From NCBI GenBank assembly GCA_964476375.1, contig CAYYZW010000057.1, forward strand, positions 1 to 9,901: a stretch of DNA of 9,901 bases. Reading direction: 5' to 3'. The notes under the pieces were generated by a model. The model was not told the origin of the DNA. It saw only the letters and a list, made by a program, of their open reading frames with translations, and made no database searches. The stretch is from SAT2750 sp964476375 (lineage in GTDB: Bacteria > Planctomycetota > Planctomycetia > Pirellulales > Pirellulaceae). Below are positions 1 through 7,416 of the stretch, in pieces. A program made the position numbers and the translations under genes. Numbering within the stretch: position 1 is the first letter of the stretch; every line of letters begins with the position of its first letter.

Positions 1-419
1 CTGGCTTTGAAGCTCCGACGCTGCGGGCCATTAGACTCGGCGGAAAGGGAGATGTCACCAAGACCCACATCGCATGGGAACAAAAACGAGGTGTCGCGGC
101 ACTTTCGTCGCTGTTGTACATCAAGCCCTATCTCTACTCCATTTCCCGGGACAACATTCTCCACTGCCTGGAGGCGTCATCCGGCACGATTGCCTGGACG
201 CAGAGACTCTCCGGCGTGCACTGGGCCTCGCCCGTCTATGCCGACGGACGAATTTACATCCTGTCGGAGGAGGGCGTGACGCTCGTTCTGCGGCCCGGCC
301 CAAAGTACGATGAAGTCGGTCGAAATGCCATCGGCGTTCGATGTTTCGCGTCAATGGCAGTCTCCCAGGGTAACTTCTATATCCGGTCCGACCGGGATTT
401 GTATTGCGTCGGCAAGTAG
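1..419 (+). CDS. PQQ-type beta-propeller (BamB-like) protein, C-terminal end, partial
   Basis: This is the 3' end of a gene that enters from the left edge; the reading frame is open from position 3 and ends at TAG 417-419, giving about 138 visible residues. The translation has the alternating blade pattern of PQQ-like/BamB-like propellers: a strand reading YSISRDNILHCLEASSGTIAW, then WASPVYADGRIYILSEEGV, then FASMAVSQGNFYIRSDRDLY. In this family each blade carries an A-x-D/S-x-x-T-G-x-x-x-W element; LEASSGTIAW is that element. Planctomycetes encode many secreted proteins of this type, usually annotated as PQQ-binding-like repeat or outer membrane assembly factor BamB family, without a known ligand. 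There is no evidence here that PQQ is bound. The N-terminus, signal peptide and total blade number lie outside the window. It is separated from the next gene by 144 bp containing a candidate promoter, so it is probably a separate transcription unit. Confidence 0.85.
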   Translation, partial: GFEAPTLRAIRLGGKGDVTKTHIAWEQKRGVAALSSLLYIKPYLYSISRDNILHCLEASSGTIAWTQRLSGVHWASPVYADGRIYILSEEGVTLVLRPGPKYDEVGRNAIGVRCFASMAVSQGNFYIRSDRDLYCVGK

Positions 420-442
420 TCTGCCAGGCAGCGACACAGGTA

Positions 443-465
443 CTGGCGAAAATGACCGGCGCCAG
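443..465. terminator. Weak inverted repeat downstream of the PQQ-like gene
   Basis: CTGGCG at 443-448 pairs perfectly with CGCCAG at 460-465 around an 11-nt loop, 24 nt after the stop codon of the propeller gene. It is followed by an A-rich rather than T-rich stretch, so it does not look like a classical intrinsic terminator on the + strand. It could help end or protect the upstream transcript, or be chance in GC-rich DNA. Confidence 0.2.
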
Positions 466-521
466 GCAAGGCAAAAAAGCAGCATCTGCATTCCCCTCTC
501 TGCCGGGCCCCGGTTCGGTTA

Positions 522-530
522 TGCTAGAAT
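522..530 (+). promoter_or_regulatory. Candidate extended -10 promoter for the DUF1552-DUF1592-sulfatase cluster
   Basis: TGCTAGAAT at 522-530 matches the sigma-70 extended -10 pattern (TGn followed by TATAAT with one mismatch). There is no convincing -35 hexamer 17 bp upstream, which is compatible with extended -10 promoters. It lies 33 bp before the ATG at 564, giving a predicted leader of about 25-30 nt. A GGAAA at 551-555, 8 nt before the ATG, is a plausible weak ribosome binding site. Confidence 0.45.
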
Positions 531-563
531 CTCACCCCGGTTCGAGACGCGGAAACTGATCAC

Positions 564-1853
564 ATGCCAGCCAAGACGCAAGATCCACTGGACCGTCGCC
601 GCTTCCTGCGTGGTGTCGGGCTGTCGCTCGCTATCCCGGCCCTCGAATCACTGCGGCCCGGCAGGACCGAGGCAGCCGAAGGCGACCCACCGGCGGCCCG
701 CAACTTTATCTGCGTTGCGCCGGACTACGGCCTTAATCCAGAAGGTTTTTTTCCCCAGCAGACCGGCGACCAGTACGCCATGCCCAACAGCCTCCAGGCG
801 CTGGCCCGACATCGTCGCGATTTTTCTGTCTTCTCGCAACTGGACCATCCGGACGTGGGGGGCGGGCACGGCTGCACCCGAACACTCCTCAACGGCATCA
901 AGGCGAACGACGCCGACGGCGACCGCAGCAAGCTGTTTTCACTTGACCAGCTTGTCGCCGAACAGATTGGCAGCGAGACCCGCTTTCCTTCCCTGGTCAC
1001 GGGCAGCGGAGCTCCCATCTCCTATACCCGGGCCGGGATCCCGATCCCATCCGTTACGACACCCGACCGTTTTTTCAATTTACTCTTTGTGGAAGACAGC
1101 GAGAAAGACAAGCAACGTCAGAGACAGTCGCTCAGTGACAACGACAGCCTCCTCGACCTGTTACTGGAGGATTCCCGCTCCCTTCAAAGCAGGCTGACCG
1201 CACGGGACCGCAACAAGCTGGAGGAATACCTGACGGCAGTACGAGAGACCGAACGAAAGCTGGTCCGCCGCAAGGAGTGGATCGAGATCCCGAAGCCAAA
1301 GGCCAAACGCCCCGCGGTGGATGAAGAGCTGCCACAGACAAGCTATCCCTACGACATGTCACTGTTTTTTGAAGTGATGGTGATGGCCCTGCAAAGCGAA
1401 TCCACCCGGGTCCTGGTCTACCAGATGCCTGGCGGCAACCGTCACTTTACTTTTGATGGGATTACGCTCGGATACCACACGCTCACCCACCACGGTCAAA
1501 ACCCCGAGAAGATCGCCCAGTTGCAGATCATCGACACCTATTACCTGACCCAGCTGGCCGGGTTCATTGATCGGCTCAAGAAAGTAAAGGACGTTCATGG
1601 CCAGCCACTCCTGGACAGCACGGTCCTCCTGCTGGCCAGTGGCATGGGGAACGCCAGTTCGCACAGCAGCCGCAATGTTCCGGCACTGGTCGCCGGTGGC
1701 GGTTTTCAACACGGCCACCATCACACGTTTCCCAAGGAGGGCAACAGGGGAACCCCCCTGAGCAACCTGTACGTCACGCTGCTGCAGCAATTCGGTATTG
1801 AAACGGACCAGTTTTCCAGCAGCAGTGGCAACCTGAACAACATCCTCACCTGA
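564..1853 (+). CDS. DUF1552 domain-containing secreted protein
   Basis: The 429-residue product belongs to the DUF1552 family (PF07586), abundant in planctomycetes and of unknown biochemical function. A twin-arginine-like leader is visible at residues 11-16 (R-R-R-F-L-R) followed by a hydrophobic stretch GVGLSLAIPALESL, so export by Tat is likely. Family hallmarks include an early CVAPDYGLNPEGFFP segment, a central charged helical part with VRETERKLVRRKEW, and a C-terminal part with HTLTHHGQNPEKI, a long helix to FIDRLKK, then LLDSTVLLLASGMGNASSHS and VPALVAGGG. That last block resembles alkaline-phosphatase-superfamily relatives such as DUF1501. Length is about normal and no frameshift is seen. 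The ATG at 564 is chosen because it gives the complete Tat leader and has GGAAA 8 nt upstream. The stop is 11 bp before the DUF1592 gene, its usual partner, implying co-transcription and a joint role at the cell envelope. Confidence 0.93.
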   Translation: MPAKTQDPLDRRRFLRGVGLSLAIPALESLRPGRTEAAEGDPPAARNFICVAPDYGLNPEGFFPQQTGDQYAMPNSLQALARHRRDFSVFSQLDHPDVGGGHGCTRTLLNGIKANDADGDRSKLFSLDQLVAEQIGSETRFPSLVTGSGAPISYTRAGIPIPSVTTPDRFFNLLFVEDSEKDKQRQRQSLSDNDSLLDLLLEDSRSLQSRLTARDRNKLEEYLTAVRETERKLVRRKEWIEIPKPKAKRPAVDEELPQTSYPYDMSLFFEVMVMALQSESTRVLVYQMPGGNRHFTFDGITLGYHTLTHHGQNPEKIAQLQIIDTYYLTQLAGFIDRLKKVKDVHGQPLLDSTVLLLASGMGNASSHSSRNVPALVAGGGFQHGHHHTFPKEGNRGTPLSNLYVTLLQQFGIETDQFSSSSGNLNNILT

Positions 1854-1864
1854 CCCGCGGGCCG

Positions 1865-4288
1865 ATGAGCTTCAAGCACCTCTCCATGTCGATCGCCGCC
1901 CTGTCAGCCGCGCTGCTGCTGGCACCGCTGGCAGCCGCCCAGGAAGAATTCCAGTCCACTCTTCGTCCGTTCCTGAAGCAATATTGCCTGGGCTGCCACG
2001 GACCCACCAAGCAACAGGGGGAACGGCGTTTCGACCAACTAACGCTCGATTTCAGCAGACCCCAAAATGGCGAACTCCTGCAAGAGATCCTGGATCAGCT
2101 CAACCTGGGAGAGATGCCGCCCGAAGACGCCCGTCAACCGACGGTGCCGGAGACCAGGCAGGTCGTTGCCTCCCTCACCAGGACCCTTGCCGAGGCGCGC
2201 CAGGCGGCCCGTCGCAGCGCAGGAAAAGTTGTCCTGCGACGACTCAACCGGACCGAGTACTTCAACACCGTCCGGGACCTGTTTCAAATGAACATGTCGG
2301 ATTTCGATCCCACGATTGCTTTCCCGGCCGACAATTCAGTGGACGGTTTTGACAATATTGGCGAAGGACTGCTCACGTCCGACTTCCTGCTGGCCCAGTA
2401 CCTGGAGGCGGCCGAAAACGTCCTCGACAAGGCGATTCGACCCGGCCCCCGTCCGCCCCTGGAAAACATCGTCGCCGTCGGCAACCAGATCCATGGCGGA
2501 GGGCATGATGATCCACGTGGTTTCAAGCGTGCCCTGGTGCGAGACCAGTTCACCCGCGCCTACGTGAAGAACAAGTTTCGCGGAGTCAGCGAAGGTGGCC
2601 AGTACATCTTCCGGGTCCGTGCCAACACGGTCCGCTGGAAAGACCATCGCTACCAGCCGGCTGAACTGGGCTACGATCCAAGCGAGCCCCCTCGCATCCG
2701 GGTGCTGGTGGTCAACCGAAACCTGGGAACGGTCGCCACGCGAACCGTTGGAGAATATGAAATCCGGGACAACGAACCGGTCGACATTGAAATCCGAGGA
2801 TTTCTACAGCAAGGTTATGAATTTGCTGTCGAGTGGGCAAACGGGCCCCGTGGATCCCAGAAACGAATCATGCGGAAGGTCTTTCCCAAGTACTTCCCGG
2901 AAGATACCGTGCCGCTGGCACGCAACCCCGTCGAAATGTACATGGGCTCGGCGCCGGAACTCCGGCTGCATCGCCTGGAACTGGAAGGACCTCACTATGC
3001 TAAGTGGCCCTTGCCCGGCACGGTGAGATTCTTTGGCAATCTTCCCGAGAACCCGGCCGCCAGCGATTTACGCAGATCGCTGACACTTTTCGCCGCCTTT
3101 GCCTATCGGCGACCTGCCGACCCCCTGCAACTGGAACCTTACCTGCTGCTGGCCGAGAAACGGTTTGCAGAAACCGGCGACTTCTGGCAAGCGGCCACGC
3201 TTGCCATGAAAGGGATCCTGGCCTCTCCCGGCTTTATCTACCTGGTGGAACCCCAGCAGGGCCAGCAGGCCGTCGCCACGCTGGATCATTATGAACTGGC
3301 AACGCGACTCTCCTACTTTCTCTGGAGTTCCATGCCCGATGATGAACTACTCAGGGTGGCCAGCGAGGGAAAACTGCGAGACCCCGGGATATTACGGCAG
3401 CAAGTCAATCGAATGCTCGACGACCCGAAGCGAGTCGCCTTTTCCACCAACTTCCTGGGGCAGTGGCTGAACCTTCGCAAGCTGGGAACGCTGCCACCGG
3501 ACCCGGCATCCAACAAGGCCTACTACAGCGACAACCTGGAAGCGGCCATGCGGCAGGAAACACGCCTGCTCTTTGATCACGTGCTGGGCCACAACCAGAG
3601 CATCCTGCAATTCATTGACACCAACTACACGTTCCTCAACCCGGCCCTGGCTCGTCACTACGGGATCCAGGGGGTGACCGAAGAAAAGTTCCAGCGCGTC
3701 ACGATTCCCCCCGAGGCCCGGCGAGGCGGCCTGCTCGGCCACGGCAGCATCCTGACACTGACCTCCAACGGCGTGGAGACGCAGCCCGTGTCCCGCGGCG
3801 TCTGGGTCCTGGAAAACCTGCTGGGGACGCCCCCCTCGCCACCGCCACCAGACGTCCAGCCGGTGGAACCGGACACGCGGGGTGTCACCACGATTCGCGA
3901 GTTGATGGCCAAGCACCGGACCATTGCTACCTGCAACGAATGTCATCGCAAGATCGACCCGATCGGGCTGGCACTGGAAAATTTTGACTATCTTGGTCGT
4001 TATCGAACCCGGTACAACAAGAAGACCCCGATTGACCCATCCGGCAGCATGCCCGACGGGACCGAATTCACAGGCCCCTCCGGAATCCGTCGCTATTTAA
4101 TGGAACGTCCCGAGCAGTTCACACGGTGCCTGACGGAGAAACTGATGATCTATGCTCTCGGCCGGCAGCTGGCCATCACCGACCGGGAGGACCTGGATCA
4201 GCTCGTCAAACAAGCAGCCGCCCAGGGCTACGGGTTTCGCGACCTGGTCCACCAGGTCACCCAAAGCACCCCCTTCCTGTCCAAGTAA
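1865..4288 (+). CDS. PSCyt1/DUF1587/DUF1595/DUF1592/DUF1588/DUF1585 multidomain protein
   Basis: The 807-residue product is a secreted planctomycete-type multidomain protein. A signal peptide (hydrophobic SIAALSAALLLAPL, probable cleavage after AAA at residue 25) precedes a cytochrome-like domain with C41-L-G-C-H45, a c-type haem binding motif. DUF1587 begins near residue 123 (LRRLNRTEYFNTVRDLF). A less characteristic beta-rich segment covers roughly 200-395. DUF1595 lies near 400-461, DUF1592 near 476-605 (YELATRLSYFLWSSMPDDEL), DUF1588 near 620-718 and DUF1585 near 733-803 up to the C-terminus. DUF1588 contains a proline-rich hinge and a second C690-N-E-C-H694 motif followed by RKIDPIGLALENFD, which is standard in the family. 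All expected domains are present and no disruption is seen. The function of these proteins is not established; redox or covalent haem attachment is inferred from the CxxCH motifs only. No clear Shine-Dalgarno precedes the ATG, so coupling to the upstream DUF1552 gene (11-bp gap) is possible. Confidence 0.94.
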   Translation: MSFKHLSMSIAALSAALLLAPLAAAQEEFQSTLRPFLKQYCLGCHGPTKQQGERRFDQLTLDFSRPQNGELLQEILDQLNLGEMPPEDARQPTVPETRQVVASLTRTLAEARQAARRSAGKVVLRRLNRTEYFNTVRDLFQMNMSDFDPTIAFPADNSVDGFDNIGEGLLTSDFLLAQYLEAAENVLDKAIRPGPRPPLENIVAVGNQIHGGGHDDPRGFKRALVRDQFTRAYVKNKFRGVSEGGQYIFRVRANTVRWKDHRYQPAELGYDPSEPPRIRVLVVNRNLGTVATRTVGEYEIRDNEPVDIEIRGFLQQGYEFAVEWANGPRGSQKRIMRKVFPKYFPEDTVPLARNPVEMYMGSAPELRLHRLELEGPHYAKWPLPGTVRFFGNLPENPAASDLRRSLTLFAAFAYRRPADPLQLEPYLLLAEKRFAETGDFWQAATLAMKGILASPGFIYLVEPQQGQQAVATLDHYELATRLSYFLWSSMPDDELLRVASEGKLRDPGILRQQVNRMLDDPKRVAFSTNFLGQWLNLRKLGTLPPDPASNKAYYSDNLEAAMRQETRLLFDHVLGHNQSILQFIDTNYTFLNPALARHYGIQGVTEEKFQRVTIPPEARRGGLLGHGSILTLTSNGVETQPVSRGVWVLENLLGTPPSPPPPDVQPVEPDTRGVTTIRELMAKHRTIATCNECHRKIDPIGLALENFDYLGRYRTRYNKKTPIDPSGSMPDGTEFTGPSGIRRYLMERPEQFTRCLTEKLMIYALGRQLAITDREDLDQLVKQAAAQGYGFRDLVHQVTQSTPFLSK

Positions 4289-4315
4289 CATCATTCCCGG
4301 AGCAGTCACTGGCTC

Positions 4316-5668
4316 ATGAAACGTGGTCTCCTGGTCTCCGTCGTCCTGTTACTGGTCCATTCTCTCCCCCTGCCCGGGACCCGTGCCGACACCAGCCTCC
4401 AGACGGCCAGGCGACCGAACATTATCTTCATTATGGTCGATGACATGGGGCGTGACTGGATCAGCTGCTACGGCGCCAGCCACCAGACACCGAATATCGA
4501 TCGCCTGGCCAGGGAGGGGCTTCGATACGAGATAGCATGGTGCAACCCGATCTGTACGCCGACCCGCGTTACGCTGCTGACCGGACAATACGCCTTTCGG
4601 CACGGTTGGACCCATCACTACGACGTCGCGCGCAACGGGGGCGACGGGCTGAAGTGGACCAGGTTCACAACCTTTGCCCGCGTCGTCCGCAGTGCGGGCT
4701 ACCGGACGGCGATTGCCGGCAAGTGGCAAATCAACAACCTGCGGCGTCAGCCTGACGCGCTGCACCAGCATGGTTTTGATGAACATTGTGTCTGGCCAGG
4801 TGCAGAACAGGGATTCCCGGAGACCGAGCAGCGTTATTTCAATGGTTCCATCATGACCAACGGCCGGCGAGAAACGGTCCCCTTTGGTCCCGACACGATC
4901 AACACCTTTGCCTGTGATTTCGTCCGCCGCCACAGGGATCAGCCCTTTCTCCTCTATTACCCCATGCTCTTAACCCATGGCCCGTTCGGAGCGACTCCCC
5001 TGAACAAGGATAAACCGCCGCAGGAGAAAGCCACCTCTTACGCCGGTTACGTCACCTACATGGATCGACTGGTGGGCCGGTTGATCGATGCGGTCGACAA
5101 GGCAGGACTCAGGCAGAACACCGTTATTATTTTCACCGGCGACAACGGCTCCTCGTCACCAGGCACCCTCTACGGAAAACCCTACAAGAAGGGAAAAGGA
5201 CAGGAAGCGGACTGGGGGGTGCATGTCCCCTTTATCGTGCGGGCCCCCTCGCTCGTACCCCAGGCGGGCCTGGCCACCAGGGACCTGGTCGATTTTACCG
5301 ACATCTACCCAACCCTTGTCGAGCTGAGCGGCGCGACACTTCCGGCCGGCATCCCACTCGATGGCAAGAGCCTGGTCCCCAGCATCTCCGGGGACGACGA
5401 CCCCTTCAAGAAACGCAACTGGATCTACTCCCAGATCGGTACCTTTCGCATGGTCCGCGACTGGCAATACCTGCTCGACAACCGCGAAGGGTTTTACCAG
5501 CTCTCCGACGGTCGCAATGCCGCCACCGACCTGCTGCAAACGAAAAATCTTTTCACTTCCCAGGAGCGGGTCATTCCGGGACGACGCGCTCGCCTGCAGA
5601 AAATTCTCGACCGTTTTCCGCCCAACGCCGATCCTCCATTTGAGGGTTTTGAACCGGCCAAGGATTGA
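4316..5668 (+). CDS. Secreted sulfatase (arylsulfatase-type, formylglycine-dependent, family S1)
   Basis: This 450-residue protein hydrolyses sulfate esters by family membership. A signal peptide spans about residues 1-23 (MKRGLLVSVVLLLVHSL). Metal-binding D42-D43 lie in IIFIMVDDMG. The signature C80-T-P-T-R-V-T-L-L-T-G supplies the cysteine converted to formylglycine by a sulfatase-maturing enzyme that is not encoded in this window. H221 (LLTHGPFG) and D276-N277 in FTGDNGSS are the expected downstream active-site elements, followed by K294 and VHVPFIVRAP. In the usual GKWHxG motif the histidine is glutamine here (K136-W-Q138-I-N); I recall similar GKWQIN sulfatases from planctomycetes, so this is probably a subfamily feature rather than inactivation. 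Length is typical. It starts 27 bp after the DUF1592 gene, so it is likely the last gene of the same operon. A GGAG at 4299-4302 is 13 nt before the ATG, which is rather distant. The substrate cannot be predicted; a sulfated polysaccharide is a reasonable guess. Confidence 0.94.
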   Translation: MKRGLLVSVVLLLVHSLPLPGTRADTSLQTARRPNIIFIMVDDMGRDWISCYGASHQTPNIDRLAREGLRYEIAWCNPICTPTRVTLLTGQYAFRHGWTHHYDVARNGGDGLKWTRFTTFARVVRSAGYRTAIAGKWQINNLRRQPDALHQHGFDEHCVWPGAEQGFPETEQRYFNGSIMTNGRRETVPFGPDTINTFACDFVRRHRDQPFLLYYPMLLTHGPFGATPLNKDKPPQEKATSYAGYVTYMDRLVGRLIDAVDKAGLRQNTVIIFTGDNGSSSPGTLYGKPYKKGKGQEADWGVHVPFIVRAPSLVPQAGLATRDLVDFTDIYPTLVELSGATLPAGIPLDGKSLVPSISGDDDPFKKRNWIYSQIGTFRMVRDWQYLLDNREGFYQLSDGRNAATDLLQTKNLFTSQERVIPGRRARLQKILDRFPPNADPPFEGFEPAKD

Positions 5669-5727
5669 TGGGCCGCATGCCGAGCTGGCCAGGAGTTCGC
5701 GGAGGACCTGGAAGGGGGGGCAGCACC

Positions 5728-5757
5728 GGGACGTCCTCAAGAAAATGGCAACGTCCC
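5728..5757. terminator. Inverted repeat between convergent sulfatase and propeller genes
   Basis: GGGACGT (5728-5734) pairs perfectly with ACGTCCC (5751-5757) around a 16-nt loop. The stem extends with CC (5726-5727) against GG (5759-5760) if one C is bulged. It sits in the 111-bp gap between two convergent genes, the right place for a bidirectional terminator. No clear T-tract follows on either strand, so this is tentative. Confidence 0.3.
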
Positions 5758-5779
5758 CGGCTGGAGGCCCCCTGCTTTA

Positions 5780-7357
5780 TCACGGGTCACGATGAGCGAC
5801 TGGTGTGAACGAAAAAAGTTTTGCCCGGTCCAGGTAGAATCGAAGCCGAACGGTGTGGCCTTTCAATTGCGCGCAGTTTTGTTTTTCTTTCCAGGACAGC
5901 GTGTGCCGCAACTGGTCACCGTGCAGCACCTGGCAGTCAGCGGCAGTGAACCCATCGATTGGCTGCCCCTTGCCATCGAGTATTTCAACGCGCACCGAGC
6001 CGTCACTGGCATCCGCATTCACCTGGATGTCGTCGTCCAGGAAAATGAACGGCCGCGTTGTCAGCGTCCCTCCCTCCTGATCCGACACGGGTTGCACCGA
6101 GACAAATCCGTCCAGTCGCAGGGTTGCAAGTCCAATGCCGCTCTTGGGCGGACGATCGTCTCCGTGGTAGTTCGACCAGTGACGACTGCCGAGGCCGGTG
6201 TAATAAATCCAGACCCTGTCGTCATGTACGACCGGCGCATGGTACGAATAGACCTGGCCCCAGTCCCACTCTTTCTTGTGTTCACCGTATTGCAGAAAGA
6301 CCTGGCCCCTGGCAATCGTTTCCCAGTCCAGGTCCTTGTCGAGATCACCATGTGGGATCACCCCCGAGGGGCCGACGCGGTTCCACGTGATTCCATTGCG
6401 GCTGAATGCCAACTGCACGTTGAGCTTGTCCTGCCAGAGCTTGTCCTCTGGAATAGGGCCCAGTGTCTCCCAGTGATACGTGTTGATCAGTCCAATGAAA
6501 CAACCGGCGTAAGGCATCACCTTCATTCCATAGGGCATGCTGCGAAACGGCTCGTCGATCTTGTGTGTGCTAGGCTGGAACACCGCCACCTTGGGCGACC
6601 AATGAATAAAATCTCGACTCTCGATCCGTGCGATCCCGCGAATATTGGGCGGACCAGTCCGCACGTATGCCACATAGCTCTGCCGCATGGGGTCCCAGAG
6701 CGGCACGTTTTGTGTATCGCCAAACGGGATTAACGGGTTCTCAGGTTCGGCTTTCCAGACGATACCATCCGGTGAGTAGGCAGCACACGTCTGGTAATTC
6801 CCTGATTTCTTATCCGGGTTATTGGTATAGATCATCTTGTAACGGCGTGCGGAATCCTTCTCGAACGGATCTTTCAGAATTCCCTGGCCAGAAAAACTGT
6901 TTGTGCCTGGCGGCGGCAGCACACGGTTCGATTTTTCGGCCGGGTGGATCATTGGCTTGCGCCACACCACACCGTCGGTCGACGAGAGATAACCGTAGAG
7001 ACCGACCGTGGCGGCAAGTTCATCCCCCTGATGCTTCCAGAGGTGGACCCAGATTTTAAACAGCTTGTCCTGCGTATCGTAGATCGCCGACCCGTTTGCA
7101 TAAAAGCTGTTCTTTTCCCATGGCAGGTCCGGCACCACGAGCGGGTTTCCAGGATGTTTGACCGCACGATTGAGAACCTTCGCGACACCGTCCATGTCGT
7201 CGATGATGTAGTCGTCAATGAAAAGCTGTTTTCCCTTGAGAAGGACTACCTCCTCGTTCGGACGTCGAGCTGGTTCCGATGCGAACGCCGCGCAGGCGAC
7301 TGCAGGCAGAACAAGAAATGCGATCAGGACCTGCCTGTATTTGTATGCCGCAGCCAT
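5780..7357 (-). CDS. Secreted GH32/GH43-like five-bladed propeller protein (putative glycosidase)
   Basis: The product is 525 residues from the ATG at 7357. A signal peptide fits residues 1-26 (hydrophobic VLIAFLVLPAVACAAFA, cleavage before SEP). The open frame extends upstream to a TTG at 7417, but that start would put 20 extra residues before the signal peptide and overlap the divergent gene, so ATG 7357 is preferred. The entry motif KGKQLFIDDYII (41-52) is typical of planctomycete proteins annotated as GH32/GH43-like. Four evenly distributed S-x-D/N-x-x-x-W repeats mark propeller blades: SSTDGVVW ending at W132, SPDGIVW at W201, SRDFIHW at W253 and SRNGITW at W325. DPMRQSYVAYVR and YHAPVVHDDRVWIYYTG also fit the fold. 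A C-terminal beta module (407-519) starts GIGLATLRLDGFVSV and contains C475 and C495, possibly a disulfide. Enzyme activity and substrate are not demonstrable from sequence; catalytic acids were not assigned. It is divergent from, and related to, the gene at 7417, and convergent with the sulfatase. Confidence 0.85.
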   Translation of the reverse strand: MAAAYKYRQVLIAFLVLPAVACAAFASEPARRPNEEVVLLKGKQLFIDDYIIDDMDGVAKVLNRAVKHPGNPLVVPDLPWEKNSFYANGSAIYDTQDKLFKIWVHLWKHQGDELAATVGLYGYLSSTDGVVWRKPMIHPAEKSNRVLPPPGTNSFSGQGILKDPFEKDSARRYKMIYTNNPDKKSGNYQTCAAYSPDGIVWKAEPENPLIPFGDTQNVPLWDPMRQSYVAYVRTGPPNIRGIARIESRDFIHWSPKVAVFQPSTHKIDEPFRSMPYGMKVMPYAGCFIGLINTYHWETLGPIPEDKLWQDKLNVQLAFSRNGITWNRVGPSGVIPHGDLDKDLDWETIARGQVFLQYGEHKKEWDWGQVYSYHAPVVHDDRVWIYYTGLGSRHWSNYHGDDRPPKSGIGLATLRLDGFVSVQPVSDQEGGTLTTRPFIFLDDDIQVNADASDGSVRVEILDGKGQPIDGFTAADCQVLHGDQLRHTLSWKEKQNCAQLKGHTVRLRFYLDRAKLFSFTPVAHRDP

Positions 7358-7374
7358 TACGTTAATGTAACATA
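7358..7374. repeat. 17-bp imperfect palindrome, possible operator
   Basis: TACGTTA (7358-7364) and TAACATA (7368-7374) form an inverted repeat around ATG, with 6 of 7 arm positions matching and a perfect core GTTA-ATG-TAAC. It is AT-rich in otherwise GC-rich DNA and directly abuts the minus-strand start codon. It would suit a dimeric repressor or a short hairpin at the translation start; both roles are inferred. Confidence 0.35.
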
Positions 7375-7416
7375 GGATGAAATGAACTTGAGTGGTGCCC
7401 GGGAATTCTACCGACA
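7358..7416. promoter_or_regulatory. Divergent promoter/operator region between two related propeller genes
   Basis: Only 59 bp separate the ATG of the minus-strand gene from the ATG of the + strand gene, so both promoters must lie here or within the coding ends. On the minus strand TAGAAT (7409-7404) is a possible -10 element. On the + strand GGGAA (7401-7405) is a possible ribosome binding site, 11 nt before the ATG. No -35 hexamer is convincing for either direction. Confidence 0.45.

Noticed and set aside
310..1197. 295-codon open frame on the + strand overlapping the end of the propeller gene and the DUF1552 gene
   Set aside because: It is out of frame with two well-supported genes, has low-complexity Arg/Ser/Pro-rich composition typical of shifted GC-rich coding DNA, and shows no motif.
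5792..6733. 313-codon open frame on the + strand
   Set aside because: It is antisense to the GH32-like propeller gene, whose translation shows clear family motifs; the + strand product shows none.
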